Part shown: positions 1 through 6,551 of the stretch, piece by piece | How the letters are laid out: every line of letters begins with the position of its first letter | Numbering within the stretch: position 1 is the stretch's first letter | Origin: JAICLL01 sp035252155 | GTDB lineage: Bacteria > Planctomycetota > Planctomycetia > Pirellulales > JAICIG01 | Direction of reading: 5' to 3' | DNA: 7,471 bases | Assembly: GCA_035252155.1 (NCBI GenBank) | Contig: DATFDL010000494.1 | Location: forward strand, 1 to 7,471 | Notes under the pieces: model-generated | Told to the model about the DNA's origin: nothing | The model's database searches: none | Seen by the model: the letters and a program-made list of their open reading frames with translations, nothing else | Made by a program: the position numbers and the translations under genes

Positions 1-2259
1 GTTGTCTTCGATCGTCCGCTCGGTGACCAGCACAAACACCTGCACGCTGCGCGTCTGGCCCATCCGGTGCGCCCGGGCGATCCGCTGTTCGAGCACCGCC
101 GGATTCCACGGCAGATCGACGTTGATCACCGTGTTGGCCGCCTGCAAGTTCAAACCCACCGAACCGGCGTTCGTCGTAATAAAAAGTTTGCAGCCCGGAT
201 CGGTCTGAAATTTGTGAACGAGCGCCTGCCGCTGCTTCTGCGGAATGCCGCCGTCGAGCCGAACGAAATCGAGCCCCCGCTTGGTGAGCAGCGGCTCGAT
301 CAGATCGAGCATCGTGGTCCACTCGGAGAACAGCACCACCTTGCGGTCCTGTTCTTCAAAAAGCTGCTCGAACAGCTCGTCGAGCCGCTCGAGCTTCGTC
401 GAATAGCCGGGCTTTTCCTTGGTACACAAGTACGTGCTGTCGGCCACCATCCGGCACGACAACAGGGCCTTTTGTAGCCGCAGCAAATCCATCTCGCTGA
501 TAAATTTTTTCGACGTGATCGAGGCCACGATCTGCATCTGACCGCGGTGGATGGCGATCTGTTCATCCGTCGGCGCGATGCGCACGATCTCGGTAGTCCG
601 CGGTGGCAGCTCCAGCCGCACGCTGTCGCGCGTGCGGCGCAGCAACACCGGCCGCAGCGTCTCGCGCAGCTCGGCCAGGTTTTTGTAGCCCAAGACCTTT
701 CCTTTTTCGTCGACTACACGGTGCTTGTTGAAAAAGCGAAAGCCCGGCCCGAGCCGCCGGTCGTCGATGAACTGCACCACCGAATAGAGCTCGTCGAGCC
801 GGTTCTCCATCGGCGTGCCCGACAGCACCAGGGCGAACCGCGATTTCAGGCTCTTGATGACGTTGCTGGTTTTGGCTTGCCAGTTTTTGATGCGCTGGCC
901 TTCATCGAGAATGATTAAGTCCCACTTCACGCGCTCGATGGCCAGAATATCGCGCAGCACCTGCTCGTAATTGCAAACGGTGAAGAAACAATCGCTGTCG
1001 TATTGCGCCTGCCGCTCGCGGGCGGCCCCGCCGACCAATTGCACATCGCGGTTGCAGAAGCGATGGATTTCGCTGCGCCACTGCGATTTGAGCGAGGCAG
1101 GGCAGACCACCAACACCTTGCGGATCTCGGCCTCGCGGGCGAGCATCTCCGCCGTGCCGACGCCCTGGATGGTTTTGCCCAGGCCCATGTCGTCGGCCAG
1201 AATCGCCCGACCGGCGGCGCACGCGAACGCCACGCCGTCGAGCTGATACGGCAGCAGCGGCGCCTTTAATAGGCTGGTTCGTAGTGCATGCTTGGCCGGA
1301 TCGCGGCGGATCTCGGCCATTTTCTCGCGCAGCCGCTCTTGAATCAGCCGCTGCTGAATAAATTCTTCGGCGTCGGGATAGACCGTCACTTCGTGACCGA
1401 GCTTTTGCAACTGGGCCAGCCGCCACAGCAGGTCGTGCAGATCTTCGATCGGGCGGTCGGCGAGCGGCTTGACGATCTTCGCCACGTCGTCGTCCATCCG
1501 CTCGGGCAGCAGCAGCCGCAGCGTCACCTCGTGGTCGTAGCGCAAGTGCAGTCCCAGGTGATTGCGGCGGTAGGGCTTCTTGAGCTGGGCAGCGGTGAAT
1601 TTTTTCTTGACGTTATGGATGACACGCAATACGTGCTTGCAGGTGCCCAGCGTGTTGGTGCGAAAATCGGGGCACGAGCAGTAAGAATTGCCCGGCGCCA
1701 GGCCGCGCAACGCCACGCGGTAGCTTTTGCCGGTGGTGCGATTGGTCACGGTGTAATCAGTCCAAGGCTGTCGCGGGTCGGCGGCCTCGACTTTCATTTT
1801 TTCGGCCTTGGCGCGTTCGAGCCGCTCGGCCAGGGCCTTTTGCACCAGCTCTTCCTCGCCCAAACTTTCGATCGGCACGCGCGGCAGCGGTCGGGCGGCC
1901 AGGCCCAGCGCCGTCTTCTCTTCGAGGATGAGCGAAAACGCCGCGCCGACGTGCTCGCAGGCGGTCTCGCAAGCCGTGCAGTTCCAATTCAGCCGCTGCC
2001 GGGCTTCGGCCATGAGCGTGATGGTGACGACCACCGGCTGACCATCGATGAACGCATCGGGAATACGCAATCGAAACAGATCGTCGCCCAGGTAGGCGTG
2101 CTCCGCGATTTTAAAATCCCAGAGATTGGCGCTTTGTTGGATGAGCTGTTTGCCTTCGGCGCCCAGCAGCTTGACGGCCTCGGCAAATGTGAGACGAGAG
2201 AGGCGGTCTTTGAGCGACAGCCGTGCGCTGGGCAGGGTCTTCATGACCTGCGTCGTCAT
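1..2259 (-). CDS. SWIM zinc-finger SNF2-family helicase-like ATPase (3' end beyond window)
   Basis: This is an SNF2-family DNA-dependent ATPase (a translocase that remodels protein-DNA or polymerase-DNA complexes). The frame is open for 753 codons from ATG 2259 and leaves the window without a stop, so the C-terminus is missing. Visible in order: a compact Cys/His cluster at C94, C97, C101, H103; a SWIM zinc finger CxC-x10-CxH at C194, C196, C207, H209; a linker rich in charged residues; motif Q-like PYQLDG at 337-342; Walker A DDMGLGKT at 356-363; Walker B-type box DEGQ at 452-455; SGTP at 480-483; and the helicase C domain with TTNAGSVGLNLQ from about 695 and motif VI QRIARAHRMGQ at 725-735. 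All catalytic motifs are intact. The start at 2259 has AGGAG nine bases upstream; an in-frame ATG at 2244 lacks one. The in-frame upstream stop is at 2332-2334. It is divergent from the next cassette, so its partners would lie to the left. The biological target cannot be told from sequence. Confidence 0.95.
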   Translation of the reverse strand, partial: MTTQVMKTLPSARLSLKDRLSRLTFAEAVKLLGAEGKQLIQQSANLWDFKIAEHAYLGDDLFRLRIPDAFIDGQPVVVTITLMAEARQRLNWNCTACETACEHVGAAFSLILEEKTALGLAARPLPRVPIESLGEEELVQKALAERLERAKAEKMKVEAADPRQPWTDYTVTNRTTGKSYRVALRGLAPGNSYCSCPDFRTNTLGTCKHVLRVIHNVKKKFTAAQLKKPYRRNHLGLHLRYDHEVTLRLLLPERMDDDVAKIVKPLADRPIEDLHDLLWRLAQLQKLGHEVTVYPDAEEFIQQRLIQERLREKMAEIRRDPAKHALRTSLLKAPLLPYQLDGVAFACAAGRAILADDMGLGKTIQGVGTAEMLAREAEIRKVLVVCPASLKSQWRSEIHRFCNRDVQLVGGAARERQAQYDSDCFFTVCNYEQVLRDILAIERVKWDLIILDEGQRIKNWQAKTSNVIKSLKSRFALVLSGTPMENRLDELYSVVQFIDDRRLGPGFRFFNKHRVVDEKGKVLGYKNLAELRETLRPVLLRRTRDSVRLELPPRTTEIVRIAPTDEQIAIHRGQMQIVASITSKKFISEMDLLRLQKALLSCRMVADSTYLCTKEKPGYSTKLERLDELFEQLFEEQDRKVVLFSEWTTMLDLIEPLLTKRGLDFVRLDGGIPQKQRQALVHKFQTDPGCKLFITTNAGSVGLNLQAANTVINVDLPWNPAVLEQRIARAHRMGQTRSVQVFVLVTERTIEDN

Positions 2260-2268
2260 GACGAGATA

Positions 2269-2273
2269 CTCCT
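2269..2273 (-). promoter_or_regulatory. Shine-Dalgarno AGGAG deciding the SNF2 start
   Basis: Reading the minus strand, AGGAG lies nine bases before ATG 2259. This favours that start over the in-frame ATG at 2244, which is preceded only by the weak sequence CAGG. Confidence 0.75.
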
Positions 2274-2364
2274 GGCGAAAGGGTGCGTCCTTGAACGAGC
2301 CACGCCGTGGCGAGATCGAATGGCGTTCAGTCTAACGGTGCGGCGTCGGAGAGGCTAGTCGTAG

Positions 2365-2382
2365 AACGGAATTCATTCCGTT
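2365..2382. repeat. Perfect inverted repeat between divergent genes
   Basis: AACGGAAT, two central bases TC, then ATTCCGTT: an 8-bp perfect inverted repeat in the 150-base gap between the SNF2 start and the first possible start of the small-protein cassette. On the plus strand it is followed by only two more T before C, so it is a poor terminator. Its place in a divergent intergenic region suits an operator or a leader hairpin, but nothing shows that directly. A weaker hairpin, GCCAC-GCC-GTGGC, lies at 2299-2311 in the presumed SNF2 leader. I see no convincing promoter hexamers in this gap. Confidence 0.45.
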
Positions 2383-2409
2383 TTCATCGCGTCGAGATTG
2401 GTTTGAGAG

Positions 2410-2580
2410 TTGCCCTGGGTTTACGAAGGTTCCGACGGAGTGCTGGTGCTGTATAATGGAGTAATCCGTGCGACCCGGATTGCCAAACTGTCGCCAGGCA
2501 CGCTCATCACAGTCGAGGTAATCGGTAAACTGCCGCGGCCGTTTGGTGGAAGCCCAAAGGTAGGAGACATGATTCCATGA
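2410..2580 (+). CDS. Small beta-rich protein, first gene of a three-gene cassette
   Basis: A short frame bounded by an upstream stop (TGA 2404-2406) and ending at TGA 2578-2580, which overlaps the next ATG as ATGA. Possible starts are TTG 2410 (56 aa, GAGAG immediately upstream), GTG 2440 (46 aa, AAGG ten bases upstream) and GTG 2446; the choice is unsettled. The peptide reads like a folded beta protein: LVLYNGVIRAT, then LSPGTLITVEVIGKLP, ending GGSPKVGDMIP. The pattern NGV - about ten residues - L.PGT.I.VEV resembles small AF2212/DUF104-type proteins, some of which act as antitoxins; this is a weak resemblance recalled by eye, with no PIN-domain toxin next to it. The 4-base overlap and protein-like composition are the main support that it is a gene. 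No signal peptide or membrane segment is seen. Confidence 0.6.
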   Translation: MPWVYEGSDGVLVLYNGVIRATRIAKLSPGTLITVEVIGKLPRPFGGSPKVGDMIP

Positions 2581-2822
2581 GCATCAACGTACAGCGAGAG
2601 GCACTGGCACTGCTGGCCGAGGTTTGGGCCCTGTCGCCCGATGTGAGACTCGGCCAATTAATGGCAAACCTGGGCTTTTTGGGCGAGAATTACTTCAATC
2701 ACGGACTCGGAGACATTGAAGACGACGATCTCCTGGAGATCCTTCAGAAGCACCGAGCGGAATTAAGCGCGCGAAATGTCGCCCCAAGCGGCAAGCAGGT
2801 TACTTTAGGAGAGCATCAATGA
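2577..2822 (+). CDS. Hypothetical acidic 81-aa protein
   Basis: Function unknown. The start ATG overlaps the stop of the preceding small frame by four bases and has AGGAG at 2562-2566, ten bases upstream; the stop overlaps the next gene's ATG by four bases. The predicted protein is mostly helical: an N-terminal helix (EALALLAEVWAL, about 8-19), a conserved-looking core SPDVRLGQLMANLGFLGE at about 20-37, then an acidic segment GLGDIEDDDLLEILQKHR at about 43-60 and a polar tail. There is no cysteine, no signal peptide and no membrane helix, so it is probably cytoplasmic. The SPDVRLGQL...GFLGE...DIED..LL pattern reminds me of short uncharacterised proteins of planctomycetes and cyanobacteria, but I cannot name a domain. 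The tight coupling to the protease gene suggests a shared role. Confidence 0.85.
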   Translation: MSINVQREALALLAEVWALSPDVRLGQLMANLGFLGENYFNHGLGDIEDDDLLEILQKHRAELSARNVAPSGKQVTLGEHQ

Positions 2823-3466
2823 GTTCACCTCAAGATCAACTGCCCGCGGAGATCGCGAAACAAATCGATCCGGAGTGGCGGAAGAATGAATCGGCTTATT
2901 GGGCGATGCGAGATGGCCTGCTCAATGAATTCCGCGGGCAATGGATTGGGTTTGCCGATGGCCGTGTCGTCGCCTCAGGAACCAGTCCCGTCGAGGTATT
3001 CCACGCGGCGGAAGATGAGGCCCGGAATCCGTTCGTTACGTGCGTTGGCCGTGAGGATGAGCCATGTCGAATGCGCCGCAGTAGCTTTGCGTTTGACTCT
3101 TCTTATCCCGGCGAGGCATTGCCCGTGCTCCATTGTGAATTCCGTCGAGATCGCGGTGGACCCGGCATCAAGTTTGATCGAGTGATCGTCGATACCGGTG
3201 CCGACGCCAGCGCGTTGCCTTGGGCTGACTGCCAGCGCCTTCAGCTTAACCCGGCTCGCGGCAGACCTGGAAGAATGATGGGAGTTGCGGGCGGAACCGC
3301 CGCGATCCTCTTTTTCCGCATCTGGGTTGAGTTGGACGGAAAACAGTTGCCATGCCGACTTCAGGCTGACTTTGTTGGCAACGAGCGAATCCTCGGCCGA
3401 GACGTTCTTAACCGGCTTGATATTATGTTCGGTGGCCCTGCACGCGAGCTCGTCCTCGATCCGTGA
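2819..3466 (+). CDS. DUF5678-like domain fused to retropepsin-like aspartic protease
   Basis: A 215-residue protein with two parts. Residues about 24-75 resemble DUF5678: a helix with W28 and L34-L35, then RGQWIGFADGRVVASGTSP (39-57), then helix EVFHAAEDEA and PFVTCVG. Residues about 100-215 resemble a single-domain retroviral-type aspartic protease: the catalytic signature is VDTGADASALP with D125-T126-G127, followed by a flap-like segment around GVAGGT (155-160), and the second hydrophobic-hydrophobic-Gly motif ILGRD (191-195) with LDIMFGG. Such proteases are active only as dimers, and the substrate here is unknown. No signal peptide or transmembrane helix is visible, so it probably acts in the cytoplasm. 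AGGAG at 2807-2811, seven bases before ATG 2819, supports the start, and the start codon overlaps the previous stop. I am confident of the protease fold assignment and less so of activity. Confidence 0.88.
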   Translation: MSSPQDQLPAEIAKQIDPEWRKNESAYWAMRDGLLNEFRGQWIGFADGRVVASGTSPVEVFHAAEDEARNPFVTCVGREDEPCRMRRSSFAFDSSYPGEALPVLHCEFRRDRGGPGIKFDRVIVDTGADASALPWADCQRLQLNPARGRPGRMMGVAGGTAAILFFRIWVELDGKQLPCRLQADFVGNERILGRDVLNRLDIMFGGPARELVLDP

Positions 3467-3484
3467 GTGGCACTCGCTGGACGT

Positions 3485-3510
3485 ATCTTTTTGCCCTGCA
3501 TCTTTTTGCC
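3485..3510. repeat. Short direct repeat, two copies of ATCTTTTTGCC
   Basis: ATCTTTTTGCC occurs at 3485-3495 and again at 3500-3510, a 15-base period with CTGC between. It lies just downstream of the protease stop. On the minus strand it reads GGCAAAAAGAT twice. It may belong to a dispersed repeat family, but only two copies are seen here. Confidence 0.7.
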
Positions 3511-3533
3511 TTCCTCGTAGGAACTAGCCAGCC

Positions 3534-3557
3534 GGGGCATCGCCAAGGCTCTGCCCC
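3534..3557. repeat. Imperfect palindrome in the intergenic gap
   Basis: GGGGCA (3534-3539) pairs with TGCCCC (3552-3557) across 12 bases; the interior GCC and GGC can also pair after a TC/TC mismatch. It lies between the protease stop (3466) and the next operon's promoter (3617). It could slow or end transcription of the upstream cassette, but no T-run follows, so it is not a standard intrinsic terminator. A REP-like dispersed palindrome is an alternative. Confidence 0.45.
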
Positions 3558-3616
3558 AGCCACCGAGTGGGCCAACGGCAGCCCGCAGAATTTCGCCAGC
3601 CGCCCTGTTTTATTAG

Positions 3617-3644
3617 TTGAAACGCCGCCGCAAAGGGGTACAAT
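3617..3644 (+). promoter_or_regulatory. Near-consensus sigma70-type promoter of the molybdenum hydroxylase operon
   Basis: TTGAAA (3617-3622, five of six matches to TTGACA) is followed after 16 bases by TACAAT (3639-3644, five of six matches to TATAAT). Transcription would begin near 3651, leaving a leader of about 50 bases before the ATG at 3700. It is the best promoter-like pair I see in the window and sits directly upstream of the Fe-S/Mo/FAD genes. It would place most of the open frame 3463-3699 outside the transcript. Confidence 0.65.
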
Positions 3645-3654
3645 CGGCGGCGTT
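3621..3654. repeat. Perfect 10-bp inverted repeat overlapping the promoter
   Basis: AACGCCGCCG (3621-3630) and CGGCGGCGTT (3645-3654) are perfect reverse complements separated by 14 bases. The left arm covers the last two bases of the -35 box and the start of the spacer; the right arm starts at the base after the -10 box. This layout fits an operator for a dimeric regulator acting on the promoter. Confidence 0.7.
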
Positions 3655-3685
3655 CGTCGGATTGCTACCTACGTTGTTCCGCCCC

Positions 3686-3690
3686 AGGAG
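3686..3690 (+). promoter_or_regulatory. Shine-Dalgarno AGGAG deciding the Fe-S subunit start
   Basis: AGGAG lies nine bases before ATG 3700. It supports a start at 3700 and not at GTG 3463, where the open frame first allows one. Confidence 0.8.
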
Positions 3691-3699
3691 TCGCTTTCC

Positions 3700-4335
3700 A
3701 TGCAGGACCACGAGCACCCCCAGCGGCCCGATTCGGGCTTCAGCCGCCGGGCATTCTTACGGGGCTCCGGAGCGGCAGCCGCCGCCACCGCCCTGGCCAC
3801 CGGCCCCGGCCTGGCCGATGCCGCCCAGAATCAAAACGCTAAAAAAACCGCCGTCGTCAGCGGCAAAGGCACCCAGCAGATCAAGCTGACCGTCAACGGC
3901 AAATCGCACCAGGTCGAAGTCGAGACCCGCAGTACGCTGCTCGATGTGCTGCGTTATCAGCTCGATCTGACCGGCGCTAAGCCCGTCAGCATCGACGAGA
4001 GCAGCGGCGCTTGCACCGTGATCGTCGATGGCAAACCGATGAGCGCCAACACCCTGCTGGCCATGGCCTGCGTGGGCAAGCGAATTCAAACCGTCGAGAG
4101 CCTCGGCGGCGACAAGCCCGACGCCGTGGCAACGGCCTTTGTACACAACGACGCCATGCAGTGCGTCTTTTGCACGCCGGGCTTTGTGGTGGCGGTTCGG
4201 GCGTTTTTAGACAAGAATCCCCGTGCGACCGAAGCCGAGATTCGCAAGGGCCTCAACGGCAACATCTGCCGCTGCGGCACCTACGCCAACGTGATCGAAG
4301 CCGCCCTCGAAGTGGTGAAAGGAGGCAAGAAGTGA
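3700..4335 (+). CDS. Tat-exported [2Fe-2S] subunit of a xanthine dehydrogenase-family oxidoreductase, with a degenerate ferredoxin-type cluster site
   Basis: Electron-transfer subunit of a molybdenum hydroxylase, 211 aa. A Tat signal is visible: SRRAFLRGSG with R16-R17, an Ala-rich h-region (about 22-33) and possible cleavage near LADAA (38-42). The N-terminal plant-ferredoxin-like domain spans about 59-135 and the C-terminal helical domain about 140-205. The helical domain keeps its four ligands: C155, C158 (QCVFCTPG, with Val where Gly is usual), C190 and C192 (NICRCGTY). In the ferredoxin-like domain an ungapped alignment to the family pattern (GC-x4-CGAC ... SC) gives S97, S102, C105 and N117, so only one of four ligands remains. 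C124 is nearby but out of register. ATG 3700 is chosen for its AGGAG, Tat signal and promoter. The stop overlaps the molybdenum subunit GTG by four bases. The nearest known layout is PaoA of E. coli PaoABC. The substrate is not evident. Confidence 0.93.
   Translation: MQDHEHPQRPDSGFSRRAFLRGSGAAAAATALATGPGLADAAQNQNAKKTAVVSGKGTQQIKLTVNGKSHQVEVETRSTLLDVLRYQLDLTGAKPVSIDESSGACTVIVDGKPMSANTLLAMACVGKRIQTVESLGGDKPDAVATAFVHNDAMQCVFCTPGFVVAVRAFLDKNPRATEAEIRKGLNGNICRCGTYANVIEAALEVVKGGKK
4321..4325 (+). promoter_or_regulatory. Strong Shine-Dalgarno GGAGG deciding the GTG start of the molybdenum subunit
   Basis: AAAGGAGG ends at 4325, six bases before GTG 4332, inside the end of the Fe-S gene. It supports a GTG start within a GTGA overlap. 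Confidence 0.8.
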
Positions 4336-6551
4336 TCTCCTACAACTGGCCCAAATACGGCGAATCGTCGGTCATCGGCAAAGAGCACGACCGCATCGAC
4401 GGCCTCGAAAAGGCCACCGGCGCCGCCAAATACACCTACGACATCAATCTCGAAGGGATGCTCTTCGCCAAGATGTTGGGCTCGCCGCACGCCCACTGTC
4501 GCATCAAGTCGATCGACACCAGCGCGGCCGAAAAAATGCCGGGCGTCCGCGCGGTGAAAACCATGAAGGAGCCGGACAACGAAATCCGCTGGCAGGGCGA
4601 TGCGCTGGCCGTCGTTGCCGCCGATACCGAAGCCGCCGCCGCGGCGGCTTTGGAAAAAATCAAGGTCGAGTACGAAATGCTCGACGTCTATGTCGACGAT
4701 CAAGATCTCGAAGCTGCTAAAGCAGCTAATCGCACCAACGGCGCCGGCGAAGATATCCACGTCGAAATGGAGCCCGACCCCAACGTCGACGAAGACGAAT
4801 TCAACGTCATGGAGCTGGAGCGGCAATTCAAAGAAGCCGCCGCGGTGGTCGAGGGGAATTACGGCATCTCGGTGATCACCCACATGTGCCTCGAGCCGCA
4901 CGGGTCGACGTGCGTCTGGGACGGCGACAAGTTGATCGCGTATCTTTCGACGCAGAATGTATCGGGCACGGCAAACCAATTCGCCGGCCCGCTCGGCATC
5001 ACCGCCGGCGATGTGACCGTGAAGTGCGACTTCATCGGCGGCGGGTTTGGCAGCAAGTTCGCCGCCGACTCGTGGGGCGTTGTCTGCGCCCAGTTGGCCA
5101 AGGAAACAGGCCGCCCCGTCAAGCTCATGCTCGATCGCGATCAAGAGCTGAAAGTGGCCGGCTGCCGCCCATCGGGTTTTATCAAGGTGCGAATCGGCGC
5201 CGACGAGACTGGGCTGGTCACCTGTTGGGACTCGACGCACTGGGGCACCGGAGGTCCCAAAGACAACGGGGGCGTGAATAAAGGCACGATCCCTTATGTC
5301 ATGGTTCCCAAAAACTATCGCCGCAAGCAAATTGCGGTGATGACCAACACGGGCGAAGACCGAGCTTGGCGTGCGCCCAACCATCCGCAGGCCTGCGCCA
5401 TGACGCAAACCGCGCTGGACGACATCGCCGCCAAGCTGGGACTCGATAGCTACGAGGTGTTTTTGAAGAACCTCGACAACGCCACGCCCAAAAAAGCCGG
5501 CAAGAGCATGGCCGAGACCTATCGCGAACAGATGAAGGTCGCGGCCAAGCTGATGGATTGGAAGGGCAAGTGGCATCCGCATGGTAAAGGCCAAGCGAAG
5601 GGCGACATCGTCACTGGGCTGGGTATGGCCTTGCACACCTGGGGCGGCGGCGCGGCCAACTCGAACTGCCTCGTGAAGGTGCATCCCGATGGCGCCGTCG
5701 AAGCCTATCTCGGCAGTCAAGATTTGGGCACCGGCACTCGCACGGTTATCGCCAGCGTCATCGCCGAAACCTTTGGCCTGCCCCTCTCGGCGGTCAAAGT
5801 CAATATCGGCAGCTCGGCCTATCCCGCCAGTGCTCCCTCGGGCGGGAGCATCACGGTGGGCAGCGTAAGTGAATCGAGCCGCCGGGCATCGCAAGAGGCG
5901 TTGGAAAGTATCTTCGAGAAGGTCGGCAAAAAGCTGGGGGTTGAGGTCGGTTCGCTCGAGGCCCGTGACGGCCGCATTCGCGTGAAAGACGACAAAGACA
6001 ACAGCCTATTGTGGCACGACGCCTGTCGCCTGCTGGGCATGAACGCGCTGGAAGTGACCGGCAAGTATCAGGCCGGCCAGACCAAGACCACGCTCTCCAG
6101 TTCGCAGGTGGGCGGCGTGCAAATGGCCGAAGTGGCCGTCGATCGCCGCACGGGTGTGGTCAGGATGAAAAAGTTCGTCGCCGTGCAAGACATGGGCCTG
6201 GTGATCAACCCCAAGACGGCCAAGAGCCAGATGTACGGGGCGGTGATCATGGGCATCGCTTATTCACTGTTTGAAGAGCGAATCATGGATCGCAAGACCG
6301 GAACTTTTGTGAACGCCGAGCTGGCCGATTACAAACTGCCGCGGCTGGGCGACATTGGCGAGATTGTTGTGGAGATTTATCAGCCCGAAAGCGAATACGA
6401 GCGTGGCGTGGTGGGCCTGGGCGAGCCGCCGGTGATCAGTCCCGGTGCGGCCATCTCGAACGCCGTCTGCAATGCCCTGGGGGTGCGCGTGCCGGTGCTG
6501 CCGCTGACGCCCAAACGTGTGCTCGATGCTCTGAAAGGAGGGAAGGCCTAA
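4332..6551 (+). CDS. Molybdopterin-binding catalytic subunit, xanthine dehydrogenase/aldehyde oxidoreductase family
   Basis: Catalytic large subunit, 739 aa, close to the usual length for a separate Mo subunit. It starts at GTG 4332 and reads ISYNWPKYG, then IGKEHDRIDGLEKATGAAKYTYD, the typical N-terminal a/b-hammerhead opening; the frame is open further upstream but that part overlaps the Fe-S gene. Visible motifs: HAH at about 55-57; an acidic stretch around 140-160; GGGFGSK at 236-242 (Mo-cofactor loop); RAWRAPNHP at 344-352; GSQDLGTGTRT from about 461 (pterin-binding, Q463); SAPSGGS... SESS in the second Mo-binding region; and GLGEPP near the C-terminus with E698 as the expected catalytic base. 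No signal peptide is present, so export would depend on the Fe-S partner's Tat signal. The stop TAA overlaps the FAD gene ATG by one base. The reaction is hydroxylation or oxidation of an aldehyde or N-heterocycle; the substrate cannot be fixed. Confidence 0.95.
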   Translation: MISYNWPKYGESSVIGKEHDRIDGLEKATGAAKYTYDINLEGMLFAKMLGSPHAHCRIKSIDTSAAEKMPGVRAVKTMKEPDNEIRWQGDALAVVAADTEAAAAAALEKIKVEYEMLDVYVDDQDLEAAKAANRTNGAGEDIHVEMEPDPNVDEDEFNVMELERQFKEAAAVVEGNYGISVITHMCLEPHGSTCVWDGDKLIAYLSTQNVSGTANQFAGPLGITAGDVTVKCDFIGGGFGSKFAADSWGVVCAQLAKETGRPVKLMLDRDQELKVAGCRPSGFIKVRIGADETGLVTCWDSTHWGTGGPKDNGGVNKGTIPYVMVPKNYRRKQIAVMTNTGEDRAWRAPNHPQACAMTQTALDDIAAKLGLDSYEVFLKNLDNATPKKAGKSMAETYREQMKVAAKLMDWKGKWHPHGKGQAKGDIVTGLGMALHTWGGGAANSNCLVKVHPDGAVEAYLGSQDLGTGTRTVIASVIAETFGLPLSAVKVNIGSSAYPASAPSGGSITVGSVSESSRRASQEALESIFEKVGKKLGVEVGSLEARDGRIRVKDDKDNSLLWHDACRLLGMNALEVTGKYQAGQTKTTLSSSQVGGVQMAEVAVDRRTGVVRMKKFVAVQDMGLVINPKTAKSQMYGAVIMGIAYSLFEERIMDRKTGTFVNAELADYKLPRLGDIGEIVVEIYQPESEYERGVVGLGEPPVISPGAAISNAVCNALGVRVPVLPLTPKRVLDALKGGKA

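Noticed and set aside
1288..2358. 356-aa open frame on the plus strand opposite the SNF2 gene
   Set aside because: It is an antisense shadow; the minus-strand frame carries the SWIM finger and helicase region without a stop.
2452..2457. Perfect TATAAT hexamer as a promoter for the 81-aa gene
   Set aside because: It encodes Tyr-Asn inside the small upstream frame and has no good -35 box at 16-18 bases.
3534..3557. Intrinsic terminator after the protease gene
   Set aside because: The stem is reasonable but no T-run follows, so it is kept only as a palindrome.
3463..3699. N-terminal extension of the Fe-S subunit from GTG 3463 (290-aa version), which overlaps the protease stop as GTGA
   Set aside because: The extension carries no family similarity, is partly made of the short direct repeat and palindrome, contains the likely promoter, and would bury the Tat signal 79 residues inside. 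ATG 3700 has its own AGGAG.
4011..4331. Upstream part of the open frame of the molybdenum subunit (846-aa version)
   Set aside because: It lies entirely inside the Fe-S gene in another frame, is Arg/Gln-rich and unlike the family; GTG 4332 with AAAGGAGG gives the normal N-terminus.
4281..5894. 537-aa open frame on the minus strand opposite the molybdenum subunit
   Set aside because: It is an antisense shadow caused by GC-rich third positions; the plus strand encodes a clear conserved enzyme here.
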